A stretch of DNA of 64,000 nt from Dillenia suffruticosa (Eukaryota; Streptophyta; Magnoliopsida; Dilleniales; Dilleniaceae). The stretch covers positions 25,101,947 through 25,165,946 of the forward strand of contig JAVTVX010000015.1 of the NCBI GenBank assembly GCA_033439265.1. Direction: 5' to 3'. Below, one piece after another: positions 1 to 12,462 of the stretch. How positions within the stretch are numbered: position 1 is the first letter of the stretch; every line of letters begins with the position of its first letter. A program made the translations under genes and the position numbers. The notes beneath the pieces are model-generated. The model saw nothing but the letters and a program-made list of their open reading frames with translations. It had not been told where the DNA came from and made no database searches.

Positions 1-231
1 ATGGATTTTTAGATTTTATGATTTTCTTATTAATACATTTTTTGGATAGAAGGTGCTTACAGCAAAGATGGCTACTTCAATCCAATTTTTTTTAAATAAC
101 CAATCAATATTTAAAATTATATTTTGATTAATTTAATTTAAATATTATCGGCTCCAATTTAAGGTGGACTCTTTCTATACATATTTTTTTTATTATCAAA
201 TTTTGAATTTGAAACTTAGTTAAGAAATTTA

Positions 232-601
232 ACATTTTATCCGCTAATCGACTGTCTGACGATACTACTCTAATTTATTTATTTTTTGTATAAGAAAATA
301 CAATTAAGTGAGATTAAATCCGGAAAGAGAGGATAAAAATGAAGATATTCTATCACTTGAGCTGTTCACTGCTCCGATCTAAATATATTTGCCAAAAAGA
401 GCCTAAGGACAGTTTGGGCCTTGTCCAAGTTTGACACTTTGGTGGTCCGTCAACACTCTTGGGCCCTATCAGTCGATCTTTTAAATATTTGGAGACGACA
501 ATTTGAACGGTTCCAGATTTGAGATAGATAGCAAAGTCTTTCATGGCAAATGCAGCCACCATTCAAACGTAGCCACGATTCAGATCGTATTGTAAAATTA
601 G
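232..601. repeat. Diverged direct repeat, copy 1
   Basis: This stretch is repeated in the same orientation at 1493-1822. Shared landmarks in order are a 'gactgtctgac' / 'gactatccgac' start, 'atctaaatatatttg', 'tttgggccttgtccaa', a 'cttgggccct' block, 'cttttaaatatttggag' and 'gatttgagatagatagc'. No coding potential was recognised. It may be two copies of an old dispersed element or a segmental duplication upstream of the annexin gene. Confidence 0.8.
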
Positions 602-943
602 GATATAAAATTATTGACTCTTTTTTCTATACTTTAAACTAAGAAAAAATTTATCTCACTTTGATCCTAAAAGCTTATCCACAATAATTTTAAAATGGTG
701 AAAAATTGTATAGATAAATAATATTTTGTCTATTTTTTTTTAACAAAATAGAATAATATATTTTATAAATTTTAAATGAGAAAATTTTCACTTTTTAAAA
801 TATTGATATTTTATAAATATATCTTTATCTTTGTAATATTATTTTAATTTTATATGAAATTATTATGTAGAAAAAAAACACGAGAGTTTAACTGCACACA
901 AACTTTTTTGTGATATAAGAATGGCAAACCAAAATAAATCCTA

Positions 944-1187
944 CACGTGGAAAAATTCATGCCATCTCAATTAGAAATTAATTTGTATGTAGCGTAGGAA
1001 AAGGTCATTTCTCCTTTAGCTTACAGGGGCAGGAGGCGTGAGATTATGAGCTGCCTTGAAGCATGCCACGTGTCCGTAGCTAGTGGGCTATGCGGCAAAT
1101 AATGAAGAGGTCGTGTTTTTGTAACTTCTGCTTAAGTGACACGTGCATTTTCTTTAGTGGTTAATTTAGAGGCGTACTTGACACGTG
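944..1187. promoter_or_regulatory. Cluster of four CACGTG (G-box/ABRE-like) motifs
   Basis: CACGTG occurs exactly at 944-949, 1067-1072, 1140-1145 and 1182-1187. This is a palindromic core bound by plant bZIP and bHLH factors, and with flanking T/G it resembles ABA response elements. A fifth copy is at 2988-2993, about 170 bp before the annexin start codon. The cluster is 2 kb upstream of that ATG, so a link to the annexin is an inference. Confidence 0.5.
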
Positions 1188-1492
1188 AACAACATAAACT
1201 TTATTTTATTTTATTTTATTTTTTTTTGCGAAAAACTTGAACTTAAATCTAGCTTCTGAATCTTCAATCTGTATAGTCAACCGTGAAAACGGGGCGAAAG
1301 GGTAAATATATAAATACATAAAAACCAATAATGATTAATTCAGTTATGTCTATATTTTTATATTTTAAAAAATTTAAATTTAAAATTTTAATTAAAAAAA
1401 TTTAGCGTTCTTTTTATACGACTCACAAGTTGTCTTTCATAATTAATAGTTTTCATTGTTACTGGCCAAATGTGTCTTGTTTGTTTGATTAA

Positions 1493-1822
1493 GAGATTTA
1501 GTATTTTTATTCACTGATTGACTATCCGACAGTACTACTCCAATCTAATTTTTATTTTATTTATATAAAAAATATAATTAAATGGGATTAGATTAGAAAA
1601 AAATAAGAAGATTTTACTATTTGAGCTTTCAACTTCTTGAATCTAAATATATTTGGGCAAAAAAGCCCGAGGGCAATTTGGGCCATGTCCAAATTGATAC
1701 TTTGGTGGGTCATCAACATCCTTGGGCCCTCCCAGCTAATCTTTTAAATATTTGGAGTCGACAATTTGAACACCAGATTTGAGATAGATAGCCACCATTC
1801 GGATTGTATTGTAAAATTAGGT
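1493..1822. repeat. Diverged direct repeat, copy 2
   Basis: Second copy of the repeat at 232-601, with the same block order and many substitutions and small indels. The roughly 890 bp between the copies is unique AT-rich sequence that holds the CACGTG cluster. Confidence 0.8.
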
Positions 1823-2820
1823 TGAATCGGACTATAATTAATAATTTAAAAAATTATTGATTGGTTTATCATTTTAAAAATTAAATTGAAATCGTATTTA
1901 TAAAAGTTGATTCTAATTGTTCATTTAAAAAAATTGAGAATAATCTGTTCACATTCCTTTTTTAAAAAATAAATTTTAAATGATTTTGAAACCATAGTAG
2001 CAGAGTCCCATTCCTTTTTTTGTCCCTGAGAATATTGAAAATCAACCAAATCTCATCAATAATTAAGGGGTGTTTGGGTAAAAACCCTTCTACCCATTTC
2101 TCTCCGTTGAAACTCTGGCCATGTTAATAAATTTTGGCATTGATATTTAAGAGGTGTGGGACACTCTTGAGAGTACAAATTTCATCTTGAGAATTCAAGT
2201 TTCATGGGCAGATATGGGAATTTTTAATCTACTAAAATGTTAGGTGTTTAACTAAGATTCCCAGAATATAAAGTGGATCTAATGAAAATTGTTTAAAATT
2301 ATTATTACAAATCAGAAGGGCCTAAATGCACACTTGACAAAAATTTATGATTATTTTAGAATTTCATTAAACAATGAGTGCACAGTGCAAGAATTAAAAA
2401 GTCTTATAAAAAATATTCATAATTATTTGAGAACTTTATATCACGTCTCTGTCAATACTCGAATCAAGAACCAACTCACAGATCTATTTAATTTTTTTTA
2501 AAGATAAATTAACATTTAAATTATCTGATTAATTCAAATTCAACGTTACGATATTTTTTTTCAAAAATTTAAAAGATCGACTTTTTTAAATATATTTTTT
2601 TATCATTTTAAATACTTGAATTCAAAATATCCGATTATTTAATTCAAAAGAATTTGATCCAGCAGAGCCAAAAAGTGATGTCTCCCCGTTGTTCCTTCCA
2701 CTACCAACTACCATTTATTATTCATTTATTTTCCTACCAACCCCCTGAGAAAACACATGATTTGTCACCTTATTTTATTTATAACCTGAATTGAGTGGTT
2801 CCCCAATCATATGTTGATAT
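1823..2820. other. AT-rich spacer upstream of annexin
   Basis: No gene, RNA or complete mobile element was recognised. The stretch is strongly AT-rich and its short open frames have no recognisable protein character. Confidence 0.5.
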
Positions 2821-2854
2821 TCAATCATGGGAAAGATATTGTTAGCAATAGGGA

Positions 2855-3164
2855 GAGTAGGACGTCACGTTAAAACTAAACCACAACAATGGGATATGTT
2901 TGGGAAATTGCAAATTACTTGTATCATACTATTTATTATATTTTTTTTATTCAAAATATTTTATTTTACAATGCTGCCATTGTTAAACACGTGTGTGCAA
3001 GTGGGGGTTGCGTGACGTACATACGCGTCCACTTCTGACTAAATTCATTTAAAATTGCTCTGCGCCACGGGAATCCTTCTTCCATCTGTGCTTCTTGCTG
3101 CTTACAACTTACGAAACAATACGGACACAGAGAGAGAGAGAGAGAGAGAGAGATTGAAGGGAAT
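2855..3164 (+). promoter_or_regulatory. Proximal promoter and 5' UTR of the annexin gene
   Basis: This stretch holds GACGTCAC (2861-2868), a perfect CACGTG (2988-2993) and TGACGT (3013-3018), all ACGT-core sites typical of bZIP-regulated plant promoters. A (GA)n tract at about 3129-3153 lies just before the ATG and is probably in the 5' UTR, as is common in plants. No convincing TATA box was found, so the transcription start is not fixed. Confidence 0.45.
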
Positions 3165-4910
3165 ATGTCGACTCTCACGGTTCCTCCTGTTCTTGCTTCA
3201 CCTAGAGATGATGCTGTTCAACTTTATCGGGCTTTCAAGGGTACCCCTCTCTCTCTATCTGTGGGAAATTATATTCATGTTGAAATCATGTGATCCTTAT
3301 TTGGTCAATTTTTCTTTTGATGATTCTAATTTTGTGCAATTCAGAATTTTATAGTTAACCTGCTGGAAACCGAGTAGTTTTCAGTTGGCCAAGGCTTGAA
3401 AATGGAATTTGAGGGAAATAAAAAAGGAAATGTAAAAAAAACTTTAATTTCTGCCAATTCATTTGGGGATCCAACATTGCTAGAAAATTGAGGGCTTTTT
3501 TTTTTGTTTTTGTTTTTGCTTGTGGATGGTAAGCTACTTTAATTTCAAGTTATGATAGTGAGAAAGGGCTAACCCTTTACGTATTGCAAGGAAAATTACA
3601 GGAAAATTGTGGGTGTTTTGCTTGTAGATGGTGAGTTACTTTAGATTCAAGTTAGAAGGGGCTAATAAGATGGCAAAAACCCTTTAAATATTACAAGGGT
3701 TAAATTTGGTTTTGGTTCCAACGTTTCCAAGTGGAAATTAGTGATTATTACCAATGAAAATTGAAAAAAGGTGGTAAAAAGAAAAACTTCTCTCGTGATT
3801 TAATCCTGTGGGAAACATATTTGGAACGTGTTGGTCAATCCTGCATCGTGGGTTAGTGTTAGAAACTGGGTTGGAGTTCCTTTTACTTGCTAATATGCTT
3901 TCTATTGTAGCCCAACCATATGCTTAGTTGAGACTTGGGAGAGGACGAAGACATTGACCCTATTGGTTCAGTGCGGTGGTCTTTCGGAGTATTTGGGTGT
4001 TGGCAGGGAGATCTTCTTTCACTTGGAAGTCTTAAACAAGTTTAGGGATTCTGCTGGGAAAGTTCTTTCATGCTCTGCGATTGATTTGGTTGTACTAGAT
4101 CTGGTTGTAGAAATTCAATACCTGGAGTCCATGCCCATTAGAAATATATCTAAAATTGTATTATGCTTAAATTTGTTTAATGGTTGAACTCGGCCAATAG
4201 ATGTAATTGTATGACTAGCATGATATTGACCATTTAAGCTATTCAAAGTTTAAAATTATACACATATGAAGCAAACCGATCTCACTTATTAATCTTCTCG
4301 TTAGACTCTTTGAATTTTCAAAATTGAATTAGTCATGTTGATGCTATTTTGGAATGTGGTGGACCATTTCCATTCAGACTAAACATTTTTTATTTGGCCA
4401 ACTGGGTTGTGCTGGCACCTCAAACAGATATTGTAGGCGTATACATGTGGAGATGTGGACTTATTCTTTTGCCTTTTTTCCCCTTTTATTGTTAAGGTTT
4501 GGTGTGTTGAAAGCCTTCAGTATAGTTTGGAAAGTAAGATTACTGTGAATTTGTTTTGTTGGATGAAAGGCTTTCTGGAGTTGTTTTGTTCCCTATTGCC
4601 AATTTCGTGGAATGTGGGCCGTAAAGCTTGATTTAAGTGCAACATATTTATCATTGGGTTTAAAGTGCATTCTGAAATCCCATTCAGTTCCTCATGGATT
4701 ATGGTCTATACCGGTCGATGGTTCAGGACAAGCAGTGACTATGTTCTAGACTTTGTTGGTACAACGTTCCTGGGAATACCTTTAAGATCACAAACGCCTC
4801 AATCATACTTACATGTTTTAATATGCTACCTTTTGTCAATGAGATACTTATGTCATGCTCACTCTGATGCTCAGAAGGCACATGTTGGACGCAACAGATT
4901 CCGAGCTTCT

Positions 4911-4947
<37 letters not shown>

Positions 4948-7900
4948 GAAGTGTGAAAATAAAGAAGCTATGACAAGCTATTATAAAACTTGTACAAAAT
5001 TAAATTTATTTATGAGTTATGTGTGTAATGGTGTGGATGATGAAAGTAATAACACATATCGTTATAAGTTAATAATTTATTTCCATACAGAAATAGATAT
5101 CTTATGCTTAAACGTTTGTTCAGGTCCAATTGTGCTGTGGCTGTCTTGTGGTCTACATTTTTCATATGTGGGAAATTCTTTAGTGCTATATCTTTTTTAT
5201 TTTATGATTATGGATTGTGCAATGGAAACTCTGTTTTAGAATTAAACATCATTATGAAATGATAACCAGCTTTGGTTTGCCATCCACTGATTTGTTGCTT
5301 GTAAGCATGAGTACAAACATAAATATATGAGACATGATTCAACAATATTAATTTATGACACGAAAATGAATTTATGTTTATCTTATCGGTGGTTCTCAAT
5401 ACTTCAGATTTAGCAATGAGCCATGCAGCTCAAATGTAGTCATCAATGTAATTTGCCCCTAACATAGAGACTCTAGAAAAATTTAATACAATGATTGTGA
5501 TACTGAAGTACCTGTTTAGTATCTTAGAAGCTTGTAGCATTCAAGCATCTGTGATATATCCACCAAGCGATTTGCAATTGTGTGCCCAGTCCAACGGAGG
5601 GTTTGACATGGGTGTATATTCACTTCGAAGGGTTTGTGCTTATAACTGTTTTCCAATATTATTTGTTATATGGTAGTATCATTTTCGAGTGAAGTAGGCA
5701 TGTGTAGCAATAATTGTTGATTGTTAGATTGTAAACACTAATATTATATAATTTCATCAGTCCCATTGATTTATATTTGCAATTGCTTCTTTTGCTCAAA
5801 ATACTATTAATAACATGATTTACAAGTCATATTTTCCTTTATCAACTTTGCCACTATAATAGGTGCATGACTTATATTGGTCTTACTAATATTGACAGTA
5901 ACAATGCTTCTTTTACAGGACTGGGCTGCGATACAGCAGCAGTTATCACTATTCTTGCCCACCGTGATGCAACACAGCGTGCTCTCATCCAGCAAGAATA
6001 CAAAGCTATGTATTCTGATGACCTTCTCAAACGTTTGTCTTCCGAGCTTCATGGGAAACTTGAGGTACTGGTACAATGCTCATTCTTGTGCTTTTCCTGT
6101 TTAGTGGCACGGGATGCATTTAAGTGCGACTATACATCTAATAGTGCCGCGAATTGTGTTTCATTATTTGGTTGCTATATTTGTCATATTATTTATTTTT
6201 ATTATCATTTCATGATCCGTGTCTTTTCATGTACCAGACTGCAGTTCTGCTTTGGGTTCATGATCCGGCAGCACGTGATGCGATTATAGTGAGGAAAGCA
6301 ATTGCTGTAGATGTTGTTAATCTTGGAGCTGCTACTGAAGTAATATGCTCTCGCACCCCATCCCAAATACAAGTTTTCAAACAAATTTACCATTCCATGT
6401 TTGGTGCCAGCCTGGAGGAAGACATCAAACTACGTTTAACTGGGGACATTATGAAGGTAAACTCTCCTTTTGGATCAATATTATTTGGTCTTTAATCCTT
6501 AAAAGCTTCTGAGAACAATGGTAGGAGAGATCCTACTATTATTTTTTTTTAACATGAAATTCATTTTAAAAATTTAATTTCAGGACTCATGACTATCTTA
6601 TCCTTTTGGAGTTCAGATTTCTAATTCTATGTATAGAAATACGAATGCTTCTGCAACATAACATGTGTAATTTGTGCTCTATTTTGCAAAAATAAAAACA
6701 TATTACTTATGGTGTGTAAAATTGAGATTCAGAGAAAATGCAATGGTGCAGCTTTTGCTTGCATATGTGAGCACATCACGTTATGAAGGCCCAGAAGTTG
6801 ATAGAGAGATGGCCGAAAAAGATGCAAAGATGCTCTTCAAAGCAGGTGAGAAGAAATTGGGGACTGATGAAAAGACATTCATCCGTATTTTTAGTGAACG
6901 AAGCAGGGCACAGCTAGCTGCTATAGATTTTTCGTATCACAATATGTACAAAAACTCACTTAAAAAGGTAGATCTTCCTTGTCCTCTGGTTCCATGATCA
7001 CTGATTCCTGCTTTGATACTCAGACAGATGCATTTGATTAGGCTGTGAAGAGTGAAACATCTGGATATTTTGAGTTTGGATTGTTGACAATTTTAAAGTG
7101 TGCGGAAAATCCTGCCAAGTACTTTGCTAAGGTATGCTTATGTTCTGTTTAGCTTAGTTGTTTGTTGCTTTACATGGTTGCTGTATGATTCATGTGAGGT
7201 TTTTTCTGTTTTTTTTTTGGGGGTGGGGGGGGGGGTGGGGAGAGTTTTTTATTCTCCAACATTGATTATTTTATCAAGTCTCTTTATTCTCTGGCCATAA
7301 TTTCTGCTCTGCCTAACATTGATATAGTAAATCAGAATTATTTTGAGAATCTTCTGCCAACCTAAATTTGGATGTTGTGCTTGAATTTGAATTTCAGCGA
7401 AGAAATTAGCAGGAACTGAACTTATAATTTGCCATGTTTGGAATGGGTTCACGTTTTATACAAATGACATAATTCTTATCGCCAGTCATAAAAATCAGTT
7501 TTGTTCTGGTAAAATAATATTTTGAAGGACCCCTTTCAAGGTCACAAATGGAGTAAAAAAATGGACAAAAAATGAAAAACTTTTATGAAGACAAAGATCT
7601 TTCTTTCTTTCTTTCTTTCTTCTTTATTTAAATTTTTTTTTTTTTTTTTTACTGAGTGAATTTCAATATCTGTTTTTTTTTCCCCTGCTCTTTGGAAGAG
7701 AAAACAACCATTATTAGTAAACAACATGTACAAAATAGAGTGAAGGTTGGCAGATTGGAATGTAGTGGATGATTGGTTCAAGGAGAATATTTAGATTTAG
7801 AAATAATCATATTAATGCATAAATGGGAGTGGCTCCATCTGATGAGAAATGAGGAGGAAAAAACACTAAAATGGTTATGTCAGCTGCATAAATCTTTTAC

Positions 7901-9280
7901 TGCGTTGGTTAGGAGAAGCGATAGTGCACAAATTCAAGGTCTAATAGATTCAGAAAAGGCATCATGATCCTTGGAAGAATCAGTGAGCCATGCTGTTTCA
8001 TTTTATAATTTTTAGAAGTAATGTAGCTTTGAACAAATATTAATGGTAAAATAATAAGTTACGACTAGAGAAGGTATAGATGTGTTAACTTGAATTGCAG
8101 TCAATTCCACAGTATAATGAGTTTATATTTCTGATCCGACGGCATTCTTTGCACAATCATTGTTGGAATTAATATACACATACACGCAAGCAGAAGCATG
8201 GTGAAATTTTTCGGAGTAATAAAAAGAACAAAGTAGGGTATACCTCAGTGAATTAAAACGCAGTAATTTGGGAAACCACGATACTTTCTTCGAACGTTCT
8301 CGTAGTCGAGATGATAATCACGTTACGAATTATTACCACAAAATCACGACGCCGCAACCCTCAAATTCGATAATAAAAGTGATACGATAATTCCCTTTTC
8401 GGAATTTTCGTAAACCCTCACTCTAAAGATCAATGTTTTCTCTCTCAATCAAAGTGTGCACTCACTATGTGTTTTCTCACACATTGTAAAATTGTTTGCA
8501 CTTCTCTCGATTGAAGAATAAACCACACCTTCACGTAGGTTTAGAATCTTGAGAAAAAATTGGGGGGTTGGGGGGTTAAGGATAATGGGTGGTTACCCAT
8601 TATCATTTAACCTCTAATTTGAATTTTTTACCAAATGGTAAATGCCCCACGTGGGCATCATTTACCAACAATCATCTTTCTTCAGGAACCAGTTAGTTTC
8701 ATCATCACACCAAGACGCTATAGTGTTGGATTTTAGTGCTTGAAAGTTGGTCAAAAGAAGAGTTAACAGGATAGGAAAGGTTACCTTTTCTGCAGATACT
8801 TGGTTCGCGTGCGAAAGTTGCAAAGTGAAATGATTTTGGCTAAAGAATGGCTATGAAATAAATGACAGAACTTATATATTTGAGAAAAATATGGAAGAGG
8901 AGACCTTCTCTTGCATTATAGATTATCTTTGATGTTATGAAAGTGAGGTCCTCTTAAGGAAAAAGACAATGGCTTGGTTAAAGAAGTGAATTTCTTATGT
9001 TGACAAGCAAATGCAGACATAGTTCTCTTCAAGTTTTTTCAATTTTTCTGATGAAATCTAGAATCTTTTTCAGGTTTTGCACAAGGCAATGAAAGGCATG
9101 GGAACTGATGACACGACACTGATCCGAGTTATAGTGACGAGGTCTGAGATTGATATGCAGTACATAAAAGCTGAGTACCACAAGAAATACAAAAGGTCAT
9201 TGAATGATGCAGTTCACTCTGAGACATCAGGCCATTACAGGACCTTTCTTCTCTCGCTTCTTGGTCCCACCACCCATTAG
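3165..9280 (+). CDS. ANN5: Annexin, plant ANN5-like (six exons)
   Basis: Calcium-dependent phospholipid-binding protein of cytosol and membranes. Coding exons are 3165-3240, 5919-6064, 6238-6456, 6752-6967, 7042-7131 and 9074-9280. All introns are GT-AG and the frame closes to 317 codons, close to the family's usual 315 or so. Four annexin repeats lie at about residues 15-80, 86-155, 170-245 and 246-313. Repeat I has GLGCD (26-30) in place of the usual GxGTD, followed by the conserved His40. Repeat III has KLGTD and repeat IV has GMGTD (257-261), a well-kept type II calcium site. The C-terminus is SLLGPTTH. The start matches the family's short N-terminus ending in PRDDA. Intron 1 (2.7 kb) and intron 5 (1.9 kb) are long, and intron 5 carries a solo LTR. 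Assignment to the ANN5 branch rests on remembered family features. No disabling change is visible. Confidence 0.95.
7219..7239 (+). repeat. Poly-G-rich tract in annexin intron 5
   Basis: A G-run of about 20 bases broken by single T's (gggggtggggggggggg type) lies 90 bp after the exon-5 donor. G-runs close to donors can act as intronic splicing enhancers or form G-quadruplexes. This is only a compositional observation. Confidence 0.5.
8161..8670. mobile_element. Solo LTR in annexin intron 5
   Basis: The 510-bp element begins TGTTGG and ends CCAACA, a 6-bp perfect terminal inverted repeat of LTR type. It is flanked on both sides by the 5-bp duplication ATCAT (8156-8160 and 8671-8675). There is no internal retrotransposon sequence, so this is a solo LTR left by LTR-LTR recombination. 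A diverged partial copy sits at about 62793-63085, sharing an early 'cacatacac' block, 'ggaaaccacga', 'gatgataa' and 'aaaccctcact' in the same order. The family could be copia or gypsy and I cannot assign it. The intron boundaries of the annexin are intact around it. Confidence 0.92.
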
Positions 9281-9560
9281 CCAAACCATTGCTTAATCAA
9301 CTGTTTCTCAAACCAATATGCAGATAATTCAAGAAGCTGATCCCACCTTGAATGTAAACTGCTGGGGGGGGGGGGGGTTTGTGTGATTTTCTTTTCCTAT
9401 TATTTGTACAAAAGGGTGGTAATAGAAACGAGTGTTTTTATCTTATCTTATCTAAGGCAAGTTTTTTCATTTGTTTGATGGGCCAGTTTAGGTTAGTGAA
9501 TCTACAAGTAAACTTATGGTTTGAATTATTTATTATAGAGTAAGCTTTTATTTATATATA
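9281..9560 (+). other. Probable 3' UTR and downstream flank of annexin
   Basis: Non-coding sequence right after the TAG stop. It has a homopolymer of about 13 G at 9365-9377 and T-rich stretches after it. No certain polyadenylation signal was identified. Confidence 0.4.
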
Positions 9561-11187
9561 TTTTTGCGAGTTGGGCCAATCATATAGTGGCATTAATTTC
9601 ATCCGAATGCTTTTAGTTTACTTGTGTTCCCTCACTCTCACTCATGGAGTACATTTTTGTTAGTGTGTAATGAATGCTTGCCGATCTAATGCTTGCCATC
9701 CGCTGCATTCACTGTTATCCTCATCCTCATCTCATCTTGCCAGCTTGGTTTTTCATCATTTCATCAATAAAGCACAAACAAATTAACACGTGCATTTTCG
9801 ATTTATTAGATTTCTTTTTGAAAACATCAATTATTACAAGATTTTGCACAAATTGGAGTTTTTACCCGTTGGAAAAGGGTATGTCCTTCCTCTGCCTAAA
9901 ATTGAAGGACAAAGAAGACTTTAAGCCTTGCAAATGCCAGACACCGACAATGGCCCCCTATCAATATTGGATGTAATCATAAAATAAGAGAGAGAGAGAG
10001 AGAGAGAGGTGCAATGCAATCTATTTTTGTCTGGGCTTAGCAAAATAAAGATGTAGGTAATCTAATTCAACCACATTAGTGCAGTAGCATTGAAAAAGAA
10101 GAAATAGTGACCTTTAAGGCATCATCCGTTTTCATTCCTCTCCCTCTCTGGTCCAAAGAAAAGATCCCTTTATAACTTTTCTCAATATGACTGGGGAAAA
10201 TTTAAAAATCCCTGTTGGTAATACACGAGGACAGTGGCTTCTTCATACAACAAGCATGATTATCATATGATAATTTAATAACTTTAAATAAATATTAATA
10301 TTCATAAAAATTGTAAAATGAGACTCTGATTGTGTAAGCATTCCTATCTTTCTGCCCACTATATCTTTTGATTGGTAGTGACTGTTCATTGTGCTCTAAA
10401 CCTCACGAGTAATATGGGGTATCCACTTTTCTAAATTGAACGTGTCAGATATAGTTTGTTATATGCTGTTAATATTTATCCTACGTTGAAAAGTTAGAAA
10501 AATTTTGATGGGTTTATAACTCATTAAATTTGAAACAATTTGAATTTGATTGAAATGATATGTTGGAGGAAAAATATGATTTTCATCAAATGATTCTTAA
10601 AAAATAAATAAATAATTATTTAGGGATCAAAGATAAGACACTTGGGCATTAGAAAATAAGTGTTTGTTTGGTTATTCATTATTTTATTTGAATGATACGA
10701 TTTTAAAAATTAAATAAAATGATATCTTTTAATTAAAATGTTATTTTATAATAATAAGTGATGTCTCTTGAATAAACTGATTTTTTTAATCAAAAGAACA
10801 TATTCGTTATATCCTTTAAACGAAGAGATATTTCATAATCGCAATTTTTCATTTTCTACAAATACTCTCTCTCATCATGGGAAAAATTCACTTTAGAATT
10901 TTCCATCATTGGTAATAAAACAACTCTTCATTTTTTTAAAATCTCTATTTTATTTTTGGAAGAAATTTGAGTTTTTACTATTTTAAATTTTTGTTTCGAT
11001 TAGTATATGCTTAAAAAATTTACTCTCAATCCAGTTAGCAATACAGTAGGAGTATAATTTTCTTAAGGGCATTCATTATTTCACATGCAAATTCTTTCAA
11101 ATTTTGCATTTCGAAATCCTTGGATTTGCCAACAGCAAGGTTGTTTCTTGAAGTAAAGACAAAGTCGACACTTCTATAGTGCCCGAG

Positions 11188-11223
<36 letters not shown>

Positions 11224-11590
11224 GGAGTTTGTATCAAACCATAATAATAAAATTGATGGAATTAATGGTCGCTCTATTTTTATTCAATGATTACTATTTT
11301 TAATAGGATAAAATAATAAAAAAATCAATGATCATTAAATAAACTTTATATATTTATATAATATGTCTACATACAATGTCATAATTTCATTAATATAATT
11401 CGACAATAAAAGAGTATAATGCAACATAAGAATTGATAGCCTGTCTGACGTTGCCGCATGAAATGCCCAAAAACCATAAAAATTGTGAATGAGAGAACAA
11501 ACTAGAATTTACACAAGTAATAAAGCTAAGTTAAATCAAAGCACATAAGAAGAGGTTAGCTTATTGTAAAAACAAAAAAGAGAAAGTAAT
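9561..11590. other. Spacer between annexin and DUF1677 gene
   Basis: AT-rich sequence with a (GA)n microsatellite at about 9987-10009 and a (TA)n run at about 11193-11221. No gene or bounded mobile element was recognised. The part nearest 11590 is probably the 3' flank of the minus-strand DUF1677 gene. Confidence 0.5.
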
Positions 11591-11617
11591 TAATACATGG
11601 ACGTACATGGTGTAGGA

Positions 11618-11962
11618 CTAGCTAGGAGAGGCACTGACAGAGGAAGGAGAAGGAGAAGAAGAAGAAGAAGGAGAAGAAGAGATGATCTTTTTGATGAGTT
11701 GGATGAGAGAGTGAGCAATGCATACTGAAGGAGGATTATCCTTATTTGAGGAGATTGTCTCTCTGAACACGGCATGAAGCCTGAGGGCCACACCAACTTC
11801 AACGCCCAGGCGTGCTTGCTCATCCTTGATGGCTTCTTCACATAGCCCACATACCCACACCCCTCCATACTTCTCCTCCACCCACCCTATGTAATCCAAC
11901 GTGCATTCTTCCCATATTCCACAACACCCACATACTGCTTTCTTCACTACTTCACTTGCCAT
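11618..11962 (-). CDS. DUF1677 family protein
   Basis: Single-exon gene of 114 codons. The N-terminal half has the plant DUF1677 signature: C-x-C-C-G (residues about 11-15), an EEC motif shortly after, then WVCGLCEEAI (about 36-45). The six or so cysteines suggest a small metal-binding or disulfide fold. The family is plant-specific and of unknown biochemical function. The last 23 residues are a Ser/Pro tract encoded by imperfect GGA/AGA-type repeats, typical low-complexity drift. The ATG at 11962 is directly preceded (in gene sense) by a GA-type repeat that is probably 5' UTR. No signal peptide or membrane segment is visible. Confidence 0.88.
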   Translation of the reverse strand: MASEVVKKAVCGCCGIWEECTLDYIGWVEEKYGGVWVCGLCEEAIKDEQARLGVEVGVALRLHAVFRETISSNKDNPPSVCIAHSLIQLIKKIISSSPSSSSSPSPSSVSASPS

Positions 11963-12110
11963 CTCTCTCTCTCTCTCTCTCGGATCAAAAAGTGTTGGGT
12001 TTGCAGATAAGATCTTTCATTGAAAGTTCCCTTGTTTTTCATGGCATTTTCATGTTCATATAACTGAGTAGTTTCTGAGAGAGAGAGAGAGAGAGAGAGG
12101 AAATATCTTT
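11963..12110 (-). repeat. Two CT/GA microsatellites upstream of DUF1677
   Basis: (CT)n at about 11963-11980, directly 5' of the start codon on the minus strand, and (GA)n at about 12078-12099. They probably lie in the 5' UTR and promoter of the DUF1677 gene. Confidence 0.6.
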
Positions 12111-12375
12111 GTGGGTAGTCTAATTTCTTGATGTCTACGTAGCTAGGGATTGTTTTGTTTGTTTGTGGGGAAGGACCAAAAAGTTATGGGCGGTTTGACT
12201 GCCTCTAGATGGAGTTGAAGATTAATAAATACTTTGATAAAGCAGTTCGAAATAGGATAAGAACACAACCTGTATTTTCCACAACTACTGATATTGCCAC
12301 ACTTAGCTTACAACAATTGGCCCTTCTTATATCTAAGAACATCAAATTGACCAAAAAAAAGAGACATGACAATGT

Positions 12376-12462
12376 AGATAATTATAATTATTATAATTAT
12401 AATAATAATTATAATAATAATTATAATAATAATAATAATAATAATTATTATTATTATTATGT
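12376..12462. repeat. AAT/ATT trinucleotide microsatellite
   Basis: Imperfect (AAT)n and (ATT)n run. It makes an apparent Asn/Tyr-rich open frame on the plus strand that I do not consider a gene. Confidence 0.85.
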
